Shown: positions 33,401 through 44,565, counted from the first letter of the stretch. The stretch is DNA of 64,000 nucleotides from Laburnicola sp. R22_1 (GCA_014281115.1 JACONQ010000010.1:2666001-2730000); one strand, 5' to 3'. Made by a program: numbers and translations. The notes: a model not told the origin generated them from the letters alone.

Positions 33401-33889
33401 TAATTTCCCGTGGCTGATATGCATAGTGATTCTCTTGCTGACGGATTCTAACTGGGGAATAAGTGTGAGACATTCCTGGATCGCTGAATGCCTAAGCTTC
33501 TGGCTCCGAATAATTTCTTCTTTTCTGGGGTTCTCGCTGCAATGAAGCTCATATGTATCGATTGGCAGGACTAAGAGGTTAGGTAAATTCCAAACCGCGT
33601 AGTTTATCTGAGCAAGAGAGGCAGGACTCGCAGCTTTGAACGAGGAAGGTGTTGGTTGTCCCTTATCCTGAACAGAGACCTGGGTGCCTCCTGTTGCGTC
33701 CGAGCCAGGGACGGGACTTGTATTCCTAATCCATTTTATAATTAGGATCTTGGTACGGGGATGGCGTTCGAACGTAACACTCAGAGGCGTTGAGTACATA
33801 GACGAGGCTGCAGTTTCTGAGCTTTGGCCACCGGTAGAGAGGGCAGGGGCAGTTAAACTCGAATTGCTGGGGGCTGCTGATGTGGCCAT
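30475..33889 (-). CDS. Argonaute-family protein with altered catalytic and 5'-phosphate-pocket residues
   Basis: Blocks on the minus strand: 33889 to ~32535, ~32541-32230, 32182-30851 and 30798-30475, about 1100 aa. The N-domain contains YAVWNLPNLLVLPIDTYEL. The L1/PAZ region has LLGLRVRCVYTMEAGKKGRI, TVERFFNES and LPLANIG...WVPLEMLVVDE. MID has the segment LSSYGDRTAGVNIVCT. PIWI has VVVLGGHISHAGPNAI with PSVAAVV, VLFYRDGLD, and PIHYAQKLSRRAF near the end. The first catalytic Asp is His (codon 31547-31549), the second Asp is kept (31250-31252), and the usual C-terminal His aligns with Gln (30727-30729). The last two introns (47 and 52 bp) are clean. Blocks 1 and 2 are one base out of frame at ~32516-32541 with no acceptable intron, so a frameshift or sequencing error must be considered. 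Homologs such as QDE-2 act in RNA silencing. Confidence 0.85.
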
Positions 33890-34541
33890 GCTGAAGGCTA
33901 CCAAGATATCGATGATCAGAAATTGGTTTCAGGACGAACTTATTCCAAGCTAAGCTACCGGAAAAAGACAAGTGGGTTGATTTGGGTATGAAGATCTGGA
34001 CCAGCGCTCTGGTCTCCTTATATATGACTCCACTGGAACTGGATGATGATTGTTTATGCTTGGCGTTCTGGTCACCTGTTACTAAACATGCCGCATAAAA
34101 TTGATACAATCACCCTGTGACGCTCGCAAAAAGGGAGTTTTTCCACCAGGTGTTGGTCCTTGTCGTATTTTTGTTTGCGCGTTTCATGGGGACAGACGCA
34201 ACATCGAAGTCCTGGGTTTGTCTGATCAGCTGCTACTGGACAAGCCGCATAACAACCCTCCAATTGCCGCGTGCTGCTCGCAAAAACTGGGTTTGTTGCG
34301 GTAATGAGATAATTTTAACCTGTTAGTTTAGTTTGTGCGTCTCGTGGGACAGAGCACAGCGAACAGATCTTGACCGAAAGTGGAGCCGGTGGGGGTCAAC
34401 AGCCGAGTTGCCGAAACTCTGAGCCTTGTCGAAGGACGAATACTGTTTTGTGGACTGATAGACATTCATTTACCTGCGTTTTTAAGTAGCCACCCAGAAA
34501 GAGAACTTGGCGCACTTTGCGTACACGGTTAAGTAGCCGTA
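33890..34541. other. Upstream region of the Argonaute gene with a tandem duplication
   Basis: Promoter and 5' UTR space between the HET gene and Argonaute gene, both on the minus strand. It contains two imperfect 154-bp copies (34068-34221 and 34222-~34371) sharing blocks such as GCCGCATAA, GCTCGCAAAAA and GTTTG(C/T)GCGT. Confidence 0.55.
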
Positions 34542-36887
34542 TTACTGCAATATAGCTACAATAGGCACCCACTCCAAACTCTTCATAAGCGAAGCCTTTG
34601 CCGCGAACGTATTCCACCTCTCCAATACCCCACCGCCAGCATCGATGACGACCAAGCACTTGATAGTCGGGTCATCCTCATCCGTTTGATCCGGGAACTG
34701 TGTATCAGGGCCGAAGAAGAAATTGCCTACAACGATAATCTTCAACTGCAGACCAGCTTCTATCTTGTCCCGCCACTCGCCCGAGAGACTGATACCGCCG
34801 AGGGGCCTTTCAGGTGTGAAATCAGACGACGGGAACGCGCGAAACGCATTGCTGTATTGATTCAGCGGTTGGGGGCTGACGAAGATGGAGGAGGTAACAG
34901 TCTTAATGAGAAGACAGTTCATAGGTATTTCTGATTTCTTCACAAGCTCAAGGTGATATGGGAGGCTGGTGTTGATCCAGTCGTCGCCCACGTCGAAGGC
35001 CGCATGTGGAAACATATTCAAGCGCTCCCATCTCTGGACATCCGGAGAACACATTTCCCACAGCTCAATGCCACAATCTGTAGAATCTCTTACTCCCCAA
35101 ATACCAACCCGACACCAATGATCAGGCGACTTCGTATAGGACATGGCGAACTCTTCGGAAGGTGCGACGTTCCACATCCAGCCGGTCCAAGACCAAGAAG
35201 GGAAGCCTGATCGTCGCTGCGTGAGGCCCTGGTACAGAACAACCGTCGGACCATACATTCCATTCTTCCCCACCGTCCAATGGAGGGACTCGCAAAAGAA
35301 GTCGACTGGAAGCCCGTGATGAAACGTCCCCAGAAAGCGTTTTGACGCTGAGAGCGTCCCTTCGAATGCGAATAATATATCCGATGGTACTGTCAGACGT
35401 CGCTTCAGTAGGTTCTTCAGCCACTCGCTAAAATACTGGTTAATAAATATTCCAGGGAAGAAGATGTCGTCTGCCCATTTCGATCGCACTGGTATTTGAA
35501 ACGGTTTTAGTTTCCACGATTTTGTCCATGATGGAACACCGTTACCCGACGCTGACGGGTCATCGATATACTCGAGTGGCTGATCCTCGCACCAGGCCAA
35601 AGTGTTACAGTGGAAGATTACTTGCTCCGGTAGGAATATCAAGTGGCGTTTCGAAAGGAGGAACTCCTGGAAGGTCCAGGCGCGGCTATACCAGATCGAA
35701 TTCCAGAAACTGCTTAGAGGGTCATACCGGACCGATACAAAGATCTGATCGCCGATTTTTCCCATGGTTTGAGTTCGTGTAGGAGTTGCGTGTACACCTG
35801 GCAATCCTGCGTTGGAATCTGTACCGCATGCAGCGATGACAGTCAGTGTAGATGCACCGTAAATGATATCCATTTTAGGGATCTGTGCTAGTTTGTCGGC
35901 ATTCGTCCAAGCTCCATTATCCATTTGAATTTCATCGTCTTGCAGAATGCAAAGCGAGTCTGTCCATAAGTAGCGCTCGTTCATGAGCTGGCAGAGCCGT
36001 ATCGCTTCACGGATCGTTCGAGGCATGACTCTCCCATCTGTATCCACAGCTTCTTTGACATGAGCATATTCTCCTTCTGCATCAGCTAAGCCTTCTGGGG
36101 TAATAGACCCGGGTTGTTCCAGGAACTTCTTATTCGTCTTCTTCAGCATGACCTGCTTCACCCAGCCCCAAACATAGCTCAACGCCACATAGCGGGCATC
36201 TGTGGGTGCATCTACCAGCCTTCCTTCCTGTACATCGATGAGGCGAAATGGAAAATCAAAATCTTTTGAGGAGTGATCCGGTTTACAGGCGGTGTGTTCC
36301 TGTTGGCATTTTTCCATCCAAATCTTCGCCAGCAACGGGTTGAATGACTGTAGCACAGGTCGACCGGCGAATACGTTCATGAGTTCTCCGTCGTCGGCCG
36401 TCACAACGGGTAAAATCGGAGCCAGGGCTAACTCCGCGCCGCATGCTCTAAACAGACAGGTGTTGTATTCCAAATGCTTATGGCGGGCGAGCTCGTGGGC
36501 GGATATTTTGATGACAGTATTTGCCGAATCGAACTCAGAAATCCGAGAGAATGTGTTATGTAATATAAGACACAGTTGGCACTCGTTAGGCAACAAACCC
36601 TGAAGGCTTAACTTAACCTTGCCGAACGTGGCGTCCCACCACTCATTGTGAGCGGGGAACGATTTGGAAGCCGCACTAATGTCAACGAGTAATGGGAAGA
36701 GGGGGGTACATTGTGAGCATAGGGCTGCTGAATTTGGTCTTTTGATAAACATTGCAATTGGGTGTATATGGGATGGATACGGAGGGGCAGGATTTGTGCC
36801 GTCGTACTCGTATCGAGGCTCCACAAATTTTGGCCAATGATTGCTGTGGCGATGCAGTGCATCAGCCACAGTGATCCACGGACTCAT
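34542..36887 (-). CDS. HET-domain protein (heterokaryon incompatibility family)
   Basis: Single exon, 781 aa, ATG at 36887. A cysteine-containing N-terminal region (CSQC, ECQLC) precedes the HET domain at about residues 214-415. The domain has all usual blocks: FRLIDVQ..., ARYVALSYVWG, RTIREAIRLC with YLWTDSLCILQDD, MDIIYGASTLTVIAACG, and W(Y)SRAWTFQEFLLSKRHLIF. The ~370-residue C-terminal part has no recognised partner domain (no NACHT, WD or ankyrin seen). HET proteins trigger cell death in non-self recognition. The domain is a remote relative of TIR in published comparisons. It lies upstream of and on the same strand as the Argonaute gene, ~650 bp away. Many HET genes are silent or lineage-specific, and the role of this one is unknown. 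Confidence 0.92.
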   Translation of the reverse strand: MSPWITVADALHRHSNHWPKFVEPRYEYDGTNPAPPYPSHIHPIAMFIKRPNSAALCSQCTPLFPLLVDISAASKSFPAHNEWWDATFGKVKLSLQGLLPNECQLCLILHNTFSRISEFDSANTVIKISAHELARHKHLEYNTCLFRACGAELALAPILPVVTADDGELMNVFAGRPVLQSFNPLLAKIWMEKCQQEHTACKPDHSSKDFDFPFRLIDVQEGRLVDAPTDARYVALSYVWGWVKQVMLKKTNKKFLEQPGSITPEGLADAEGEYAHVKEAVDTDGRVMPRTIREAIRLCQLMNERYLWTDSLCILQDDEIQMDNGAWTNADKLAQIPKMDIIYGASTLTVIAACGTDSNAGLPGVHATPTRTQTMGKIGDQIFVSVRYDPLSSFWNSIWYSRAWTFQEFLLSKRHLIFLPEQVIFHCNTLAWCEDQPLEYIDDPSASGNGVPSWTKSWKLKPFQIPVRSKWADDIFFPGIFINQYFSEWLKNLLKRRLTVPSDILFAFEGTLSASKRFLGTFHHGLPVDFFCESLHWTVGKNGMYGPTVVLYQGLTQRRSGFPSWSWTGWMWNVAPSEEFAMSYTKSPDHWCRVGIWGVRDSTDCGIELWEMCSPDVQRWERLNMFPHAAFDVGDDWINTSLPYHLELVKKSEIPMNCLLIKTVTSSIFVSPQPLNQYSNAFRAFPSSDFTPERPLGGISLSGEWRDKIEAGLQLKIIVVGNFFFGPDTQFPDQTDEDDPTIKCLVVIDAGGGVLERWNTFAAKASLMKSLEWVPIVAILQ

Positions 36888-37495
36888 AGGAACGGTGCTA
36901 TATGCCGACTATGCGAGTCGATAACATGGTATTTTTTCCGTCTTATTGGTCCCATACGCCTGTCTTTCTGAAGGCGGCAATTGTGCCGCCTTGAATTTTC
37001 ACACTCTTCGGTTCGGTTGGAGTTACTGCTCCTTCATCGTTTTTAGTGTTCCATTCCAAGGTTCCCAGGTTCCAAGTTTCTATGATATCACGTGACAGGC
37101 GTCGTTCCAAGGTTCCCCATACGGACTAGTGCCTAACCGAAACGTGCTGCCACCGTTCTGGTGGTCTACCGCAATGATTCCCCCGTTTTGACCTGCTTAA
37201 TTTCAGGGTGCAGAAGGGAAACTGGGACGCATTCCATTCAAGTAACATTGAAGTCGTACGGCAAGTGAAGTTCTCGAGAAGTTGCGGCTCCGTGGGGCCC
37301 ATGCGGGCGGCCGTGTGAGTCGCCTGATCAGCAATTGCGTGGACAGTGACGTCACATTACAATCACGGCGCTTGCGCCGCGTGAGATCCTACCAGGCTTC
37401 CACTGCTTCATATAAACCCCTCCTCTTCAGCCCTTCTCCCGTTACACCTCACGATACCCGCATTTTATCACCTTTGAACCCCAGCTGCCGCCACC
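36888..37495. promoter_or_regulatory. Divergent intergenic region; TATA box of the small membrane protein gene
   Basis: Between the HET gene (minus) and the gene at 37496 (plus). A TATAAA at 37411-37416 lies 80 bp upstream of the plus-strand ATG. The motif GTTCCAAGGTTCCC occurs twice, near 37055 and 37103. An E-box-like CACGTG is at 37090-37095. No further gene is supported. Confidence 0.5.
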
Positions 37496-37854
37496 ATGTT
37501 CCAGTTCGTCCTCGCTGCCCTTCTCCAGCTCTCGCTGTCCTTGCTCGTCGAGGCGGCGCCCATCACCGCTCAAGGCGTCTCGTGGCAAGGCCCTACCGGA
37601 GGCGGTATTGTTGGCTTCATCATTCTTGTGTTGGACATCATTGCATGGGGTACCTCTAGATCGCCTTGGAAGTGCGTCCTAACATTCGCTGACATCGCGC
37701 AGTTGAAATCATCAAGTCCAACCGCCCGCCGCTGAACAAGGCCATCTGGTGCCTCGTCATCTTCCTGCTCCCGCTCGTCGGCATGCTCATCTACTACCTC
37801 TTCTCCAACCGCGCGGCCCACAACGACAGCAGCTACGAAGCCATCCCCTCGTAA
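37496..37854 (+). CDS. Small membrane protein with a PLDc_N-like domain
   Basis: Exons 37496-37649 and 37703-37854 (53-bp intron, phase 1) give 101 aa. The ATG has a near-ideal context (CGCCACCATG). Residues 1-21 are a signal peptide (FVLAALLQLSLSLLVEA). Then two membrane helices, GIVGFIILVLDIIAW and AIWCLVIFLLPLVGMLIYYLF, flank a short loop VEIIKSNRPPLNK. The spacing and the conserved proline-glycine in LLPLVG match the phospholipase D-nuclease N-terminal (PLDc_N) domain, a short two-helix module also found alone. The C-terminus is a polar tail. A structural or scaffold role in a membrane is likely; there is no catalytic part. Confidence 0.8.
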
Positions 37855-38953
37855 ACGAATATCGCCGTCGACGGTTCTGTACACAGCGTATAGCCACACT
37901 ATCCCAAGGTGCCCCTGCGACGAGGGCGCTATGATTACATCCCACGCATGGCCGCGGCGTTATAAGGCTTGATATCAGCAACACAACTTGCACGAATTTT
38001 CAGCTATTGTTACGGATGGGATTTTTTTCATGACTGGAAAGTTCTCGGAGCTTGGGTACATCTTCCTGCGACGTGCAGTCCGAACGGCCAGCGGTAGCAA
38101 TTTCAATATTCTTCTCGAAATCCGCTCGCAATTATCGAATTCTTCTTCCTGCTTGATCTTGATGTGTGGTTATGAGTCTGCGTCCAGCAGCAGTTGAAAT
38201 GTCGAAACGGCACTCTGAAAAATGCTCCTGTCGCTAATCAGTGACTACGTAGGGTTCGACGTGCAGCGGGTTGTCCTGCTAGCTTGGTAGCCTCGCAATA
38301 TGTATTGCCTTCTATGCTAAGCTTTCCAATCCCACCAGGGAACCTTGTCATGCATCTAGGCTTCTCCACCATTCTCCACTTTTGTCAACATCACCAATCC
38401 ATGGCCATCCCAAGTGCTATTTTCACTGCAGGAGAATTCAGAATATACTTCACATTTATTCCGCTTATGTTCTTAACAAGGAGGGAAACACCCCAGTATT
38501 CATTGCAAATGAATGAACGGGCGACCGCAATCGCCTGCCAATGAGCCTCTGAGGGTGTGCGCTGTCGGCGTGTTCACACGGTAAGATTGCACTTTCAGCC
38601 GCACTGTCGGTCTGTCACAGTCACACGCGCAATATCACGCTGCACCGTACGCCAGCAAATATCGCTTAATTCTGGCGTGGCAGTCACGACCACGACTTAT
38701 GACGTCGCGTGCTTCCACTGCAAACCCTCGCGCTCCATACGTACACTTACACTAGGACTCCTACATTGATATCCTACTCCATAACGACATCACAAACTCT
38801 ACACCTACGACCTTCTCACCTACAGCGACCGTATCCTTCGAGCGCAAAACAGTCGCAGTCAACATCACTACCTTGCCCAACCCGAGCTACAACACACCCA
38901 CTTCGCCACACCCATCTCCAGCACCCCTTCCAAATCCCCCACCTCGACACACC
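37855..38953. other. Intergenic, no gene supported
   Basis: Mixed composition, with a CT/CA-rich stretch at 38720-38950 that probably is the 5' leader of the gene at 38954. Open frames at 37988-38197 and 38284-38544 lack recognisable features. Confidence 0.5.
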
Positions 38954-39288
38954 ATGACCGCGCTCATCCAACCCACTATGCTCAACCTCAAGCGCACCCT
39001 GGCCGACCCGAAGTAAGCCCCTCTTCACCCCCCACCACTTCCACGCTGTACTAACATTCCATGCCCAGCACGGCCATCGACCTCATCGACCTCATCGCGC
39101 GCAAAGACCCAAACAAGCACAAACACGGCAAGGCCAAGAAAGTCCTCAAAGGCGGCGTCATCGCCGGCATCGTCATCGGCATCATCGTAGCGCTCATCGT
39201 GCTGGCGCTTATCGTGTTCTTGCTTCTGAAGCAGCGGAAGAGAAAGCAGCGGCAGATGATTCTGCCTGCGGATGGGGCGAGGGTGTAA
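38954..39288 (+). CDS. Small single-pass membrane protein, unknown function
   Basis: Exons 38954-39012 and 39069-39288 joined by a 56-bp intron (GTAAGC...CCCAG) give 92 aa. The protein has a short soluble N-terminus (DLIDLIARKDPNK), a lysine-rich stretch (HKHGKAKKVLK), one strong membrane helix (GVIAGIVIGIIVALIVLALI), then a basic flank KQRKRKQRQ. Glycines spaced in the helix (GGVIAGIVIG) could support helix packing. No homologous family is recognised. The splice pattern and compact coding features make it a believable gene, but expression evidence is missing. Topology would place the basic KQRKRKQR side in the cytosol. Confidence 0.6.
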
Positions 39289-40884
39289 AGGGAGTGAGGC
39301 GGGAGGGGGGTGGTTGATACCTGGGTGTTTGTGGTGGTGTGTGGTGGGCATGGTTTTGGATACTAGTATGTATGTGTGGGGTGGTGGGGGCAAGGTTAGG
39401 GACTCTCGGCTGTATAGTTTGTACAAGGATATTTGTTTATTTTTACTTAACGTATTAGGTCAGCAAGTGCATGTTCCCACCAAATGCACGTTTTCGACAT
39501 AATCGCCACCCACAAAGATAAGGCTGTAGAGCTCTATACATATTGTAACATCGCTAGATTTTCTAGAGTAATAATTAGAGGAGCTTATTAAGTAATTCTA
39601 GCACCTAATTAGCTACTAAAAGTAGAGGGAGAGGCGTATTTTATGGGTACGTGTTAAGGGGCTAGAATTAGGCACCCTATCTTTAATAGACAATAACTTA
39701 GGCTGTATATACTTAATATCCTTTATACTTAATATAGCAGGCTTAAGGCGTCTCTAATTACTCTTTTTAGAAGCTTTAAGCTTGTTGCAGAGTTACTTTT
39801 CTATTGCCTAAGTCTTATACACTTCCTAAGCTTTAAGGGCCTTCTACTTATGCTTCTAGGTGCGCTCCTCTTTGGCGGCAGCTCTCTTCTAGCGCCTCTT
39901 CTCTAGTAGAGCTGCCTTTTAAAGCTTCTACTACTCTCTAAGATTTATATCTTTATCTTTCTAAAGCTATATTACTATCTTCTCTACCTCTTTTTTAGTC
40001 TAAAAGTTTTAAGCTTTTTAAACCTTTGCTAGCAACTAAAATATAATTCTACTATTATAGTTCTTTAGCGCTTTTAGCTATAAAGCTTTGCCCTGCTAGT
40101 GGCACTTTTTCTTATTAAGAAAAGCCTCTTTAAGCTACTTATTTTTATACTTTAAGAGCGAATTTTTAGTAGTAATTATATAGACTATATAAGCGAGCTT
40201 TATAGTCTATAAAGTATATATATATCCTTAATAGTCTTATATAAGAGACTTTTAATTTTTAGCTAGTCACTTACGCTAAGTATAGATAAGCTACTCCTAC
40301 TTAAGAATAGGCGCTTATATTATAGGGAGTAGAATCGCGTAAGAATTTTATTAGAATTAAAAGGCGCAAGCCTAGTAGCTATAAAGGCGCTTAGGATAGT
40401 CTTTTTAGTTAGTAAATAATCCTAGGCAGCTTAAAATAGTCACTAAAAGTCTCTTTTTATAATACTAGAGAGCCTTTAGCAACCTTTTATAAAGCGCGCA
40501 AGACTAGTAGAGTATACAGCTACTAGAGGGCTAAACATCCTAATATTAAGTGGCTAAAGCGTATAGGTACTATAAGGCAGAAATATAGTAATTAGAATCT
40601 TATTAGTATTATAAAAATTAATAAATTCTATTATTATATAAGATCTATAGCTATTAAGAATTAAGAGATAATGGAATATTCTTACCTTTGCCTTTATCTT
40701 GCGGTTAAACACCTGCTTAAGCCAGCTAAGGCTAATATTATTATTAGTCTAGCCTAATAGAAAGGAGGTAAAAAAGGCCTAGTAATTTTAGGCGTTAAAA
40801 TTCTATAGCTAGATATTTTATATATTACTAAATATAGCCTAGTAAATTAATACTAGAGTAAGCACAGTTCTATTAGCACAAATA

Positions 40885-43800
40885 ACGTACTTTGCACTCG
40901 AGTCGGACACTCTATTAAGTTAGACACTTTGCTAAGACCCTACCAAAACGTACTATTAGCAATAAGCTAGCCAATACGTAAGCTGGCCACCTAGGTAAGC
41001 TGGCCACCTAGGTAAGCTGGCCACCCTACTAAAACGCGACACCTGCACAAAACACGCCACATCTCTCCACAACGCTTATTAATATAGACGCCTATGAGCA
41101 TGCTATACAATTAGCTATTAGGGATTTTAATGCAGGCATTTATTCTAGTTATCGCGCTGCGGCTGCCGCGTATAGTGTTCCTTAATTGACCCTATTAACG
41201 CGCATTAATAGCGTACAAAACTAACGCGTTAGTTACTAATACTAGCAGCGTCTAACTCCTCTACAGGAGGACTTCCTAGTAGACTAGATCCTCAAAGAAG
41301 ACGCACGCGCCTGCCCTCCCTCGCACGCTCGCGCTTAAGAAATAGCGAATCAAATTCTGCGTATAAATGGCAACAACTAGCCTGTTGGCAAGCTCTAGCT
41401 CTCACACTTCTTCTGGCGCCAGCCACGCGTTGCCTCTATAGTTAGCAGAAAGCTAGAGGCTTAAAGAGCTAATACAGCAACACTAGAGCAGCTACGCGCG
41501 TTCCTAGAGCTCTATAAGTAGACTTAATAGCGGCTTAACATACAGGCAGAGAATATATACAATATAGATAAGACTAGTGTTGCTTTAGGGGTATGTACTA
41601 ACACTAGAGTACTCTCTAGTAGTTAGAAAAAAAAGGCTTATATACAATCTCTAGAGAATTGCAAGTGAGTCTCTATAATTAAGTGTGTATCTGCAACAGG
41701 ATAGAAGCTACGCTACGCAGTTATCTTTAAGGGCTAGAGCCTATAGACAACATAGTTCTCCTCGTCCTACGTACCTAACTAGATCTATACAACCTCTGAG
41801 AACAGATGGATGTTAAAAGCGATAGGTGTAGAGTGGCTGCAGCGTATATTTATACCTAAGATGGCTGTATCTAATGGCTAGCATAGGCTCCTAATACTTA
41901 ACAGTTACGGCAGCCATATTAATATAGACTTTCTATGGCTTTATAGGCTGCATTATATATAGCTCCTATATCTACCTACGCACACCTTACACATCTTATA
42001 GCCTCTAGATCTCGCTCCTTTCTCTGTAATTAAGTCTAGTTACAGACGTTAGATTCAGGAGCTTGTATTACTTGACAACGCTGCGCCTATTAAGAAGAAG
42101 CGCTTTATCACCTACTATTATTAAGCTAGAAAGGAAGGCTTTATAGAGCGTGTAATTTAAGCTGGCTAGCAGGCATCTAGTATCTGCCTATTTAATATTA
42201 ATCACATGCTTAGCTTATTGCAGGTCTCTTAGAGGCCTACTATGCCTACACGTTAGCAGTAGTCTTAATAGCAGCTCTAGAGCTTCCTCTCTACCTCTTA
42301 GGGTCCTCGCGATCTCTATATAGCGCAGCGTAGCGTCTAGAGTGTTAAGAATCTAGGTTGTACAATCCAGCTACTTCTATAGAAAGTAGGTAAGGCTCTA
42401 GCAGCTGCAAATACTAGAGCTGCAGGCCTAGAAGCAGAGAAAAGACGACTTAAGCAGCAGCTAGAGATATCTACCTCTTAGCGTCAGCGTAAGCGCGTTT
42501 GAGTAGACCTAAATTAACGCTTTATAGAGGTAGAGAGTATTAGGGAGGCTATGCGCGTAGCTAAGGCTTTAGCAGCTTAACCACGTAGATCTACTATATT
42601 AAGCACCTTAGAAATAGCTAATATAGCTATAGCAGCTACAGCGCTTAAATCTATATATAGTTAATGGTAATTATAAGTAGCGTTGCTGAGAAATTGTATA
42701 TTTTATATAGGTGTCGCGTTTTAGTGGGGTGGCCAGCTTACCTAGGTGGCTAGCTTACGTATTGGCTAGCTTAGTATAACGCGATACCTTAACCACATAA
42801 TAAACTACTAGCGTTAAAAGAAGCGCGTATACAGCTTATAATCCAGGCTATTAAATAAGACGTAACACTCTCTTAGCAATGCGCTGCAGCTATCTATAAC
42901 GTCTCTTAAAGTACACTTAGCAACTAATGCGCTAGAAAGATATTTAGACGCAACTGTGCACCTAATAAAATAAGACTTACTATAAGAGAGGAGTAGGCGA
43001 TTGTAGAGTATATACTCGACCTAGACATACGAGAATTTTCGCCTCGGCTCGATACTATAAAAGATATGGCTAATTCTTTACTGGCTGTACGCCATTATAA
43101 GCTAGTTGGCTAGAAGTGGCCTTATAACTTTGTTAAGCGCTAGCCAAAGCTTAAAGTTAAGTTTAATCGAAAGTACGACTATAAGAGAGCTCTCTAGGAG
43201 GATTCTAAGGTAATACAAGACTAGTTTCGGCTTGTGAAGAATATAAAGGCCAAATATAGTATCCTAGACAAGGACACCTATAATTTTAATAAAGCAGGCT
43301 TTATAATAGGCATAATATTAACTAGAGCAGTAGTTATAGGCTCTAAGCGTTAAGGACGGCCAAAGCAAATATAGCAGGGTAATAGGGAGTGGACAATAGT
43401 TATCTAAGGCATTAATGCGACGGGGTGGTGGATTCCACCCTTTATTATCTTCGGGGGCAAGCACCACCTCTCCGCCTAGTATAAGAAGAAGGATCTACCT
43501 TATAATTAGGTTATTGCAGTCTCTAAGAACAGCTAGACAACAAATAAGCTTAGTCTATAGTGGCTAAAGCACTTTAATAAGTATACAAAGAGGCGTGTTG
43601 TTAGTATAACACATTTACTTATTCTTAACAGCTATAAGAGTTATAACTTATTTAAATTCGAATAGTATTATAAAAAGAGCAATATTGTTACTCTTTATAT
43701 GCCCTTGCATTTGTCGTATCTCTTACAGCCACTTAATGTGGGCTGTTTCGCGCCTTTAAAAAAGGCGTATGGGCGCTAAGCTAAGGATTTAATGCGCAAC

Positions 43801-44565
43801 TATATCACGCACATTACTAAAATTAAGTTCCTGCCTTACTTTATTGCTGCTTTTAAGCCTTCGTTTACTAAAAGTAATATTAAAGGAGGCTTTTAAGGTG
43901 CTAGCCTAGTGCCCCACAATATAGAAGCTGTAATATTGCAGTTTAACGTCCGCCTGCGTACGCCTTTACTTTGTACTATTCGCGATAGTATATAGAAGTC
44001 GCAAACTTCGTAAAATAGAACTTAGGTTGCAATTGACGCTAGTTAAGTAGAGAATTTAAAGGCATGTGAATAGTTCCCTAACTTATATGGTTAAGGCGAT
44101 AGAAAAGCTCGTTAAAGGCGCTACTAGTAAGATAATAGGGCATTCTTTAGTATTAATAACCAAACGCAACGCCAAACTTTAAGCTACTAATAAGGCTGCC
44201 ACACAATGTAAATTATATAAAAGAAAGCAATTGCAGCAAAAAGGAGTCCTTATAGTTAAAGAGGGCCAGCGACTAGCTACTCTAAAGGACTTTAGGGTGC
44301 GTAGTAATGGCAAGAAGGCAAAGAAGAGGGTGCGCACTAATAGAGGCGAATCCGCTTAATAGCGCTGTAGACGCTGCGGCAAGCCTGGGCACAATAAAAA
44401 AACCTATAGATAGCTTATAGAAGTAGATTCTAAATAGTTTAGCCTATTTAGACTATTTAAAATAGTTTATGTTAACTTTATACTATTGTAAATAGTATAG
44501 AACTTAGTGGGGTCTTGGCAAAGTGTTTAACTTAATAGAGTGTCTAACTCGAGTGCAAAGTATAT
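40885..44565 (+). mobile_element. Fot1/pogo-like transposon, copy 2 (same family as 8173-10042), itself interrupted
   Basis: The left end ACGTACTTTGCACTCGAG is identical to copy 1. The right end differs by C-to-T/G-to-A changes (GTATAT for GTACGT). TA flanks are at 40883-40884 and 44566-44567. Removing the insertion leaves about 1872 bp, matching the 1870 bp of copy 1. The transposase lies on the plus strand and is readable by comparison with copy 1 over 42790-44430, but is riddled with stops. It was inserted into the transposase region of the outer element. Confidence 0.92.
40965..42771 (+). mobile_element. Innermost pogo-like transposon (1807 bp)
   Basis: Perfect 20-bp outer ends AGCTAGCCAATACGTAAGCT in inverted orientation, flanked by TA at 40963-40964 and 42772-42773. 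Comparison with copy 1 shows the uninterrupted target (AGCAATAGTATAAC), so the boundaries are certain. Inside the ends is a 17-bp direct repeat containing CCTAGGTAAGCTGGCCA, present three times on the left and about twice on the right. A plus-strand transposase relic shows a psq-type start (HAIQLAIRDFNAG), LLILNSYGSHINIDF and a C-terminal region, with many TAG/TAA stops. Confidence 0.93.
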
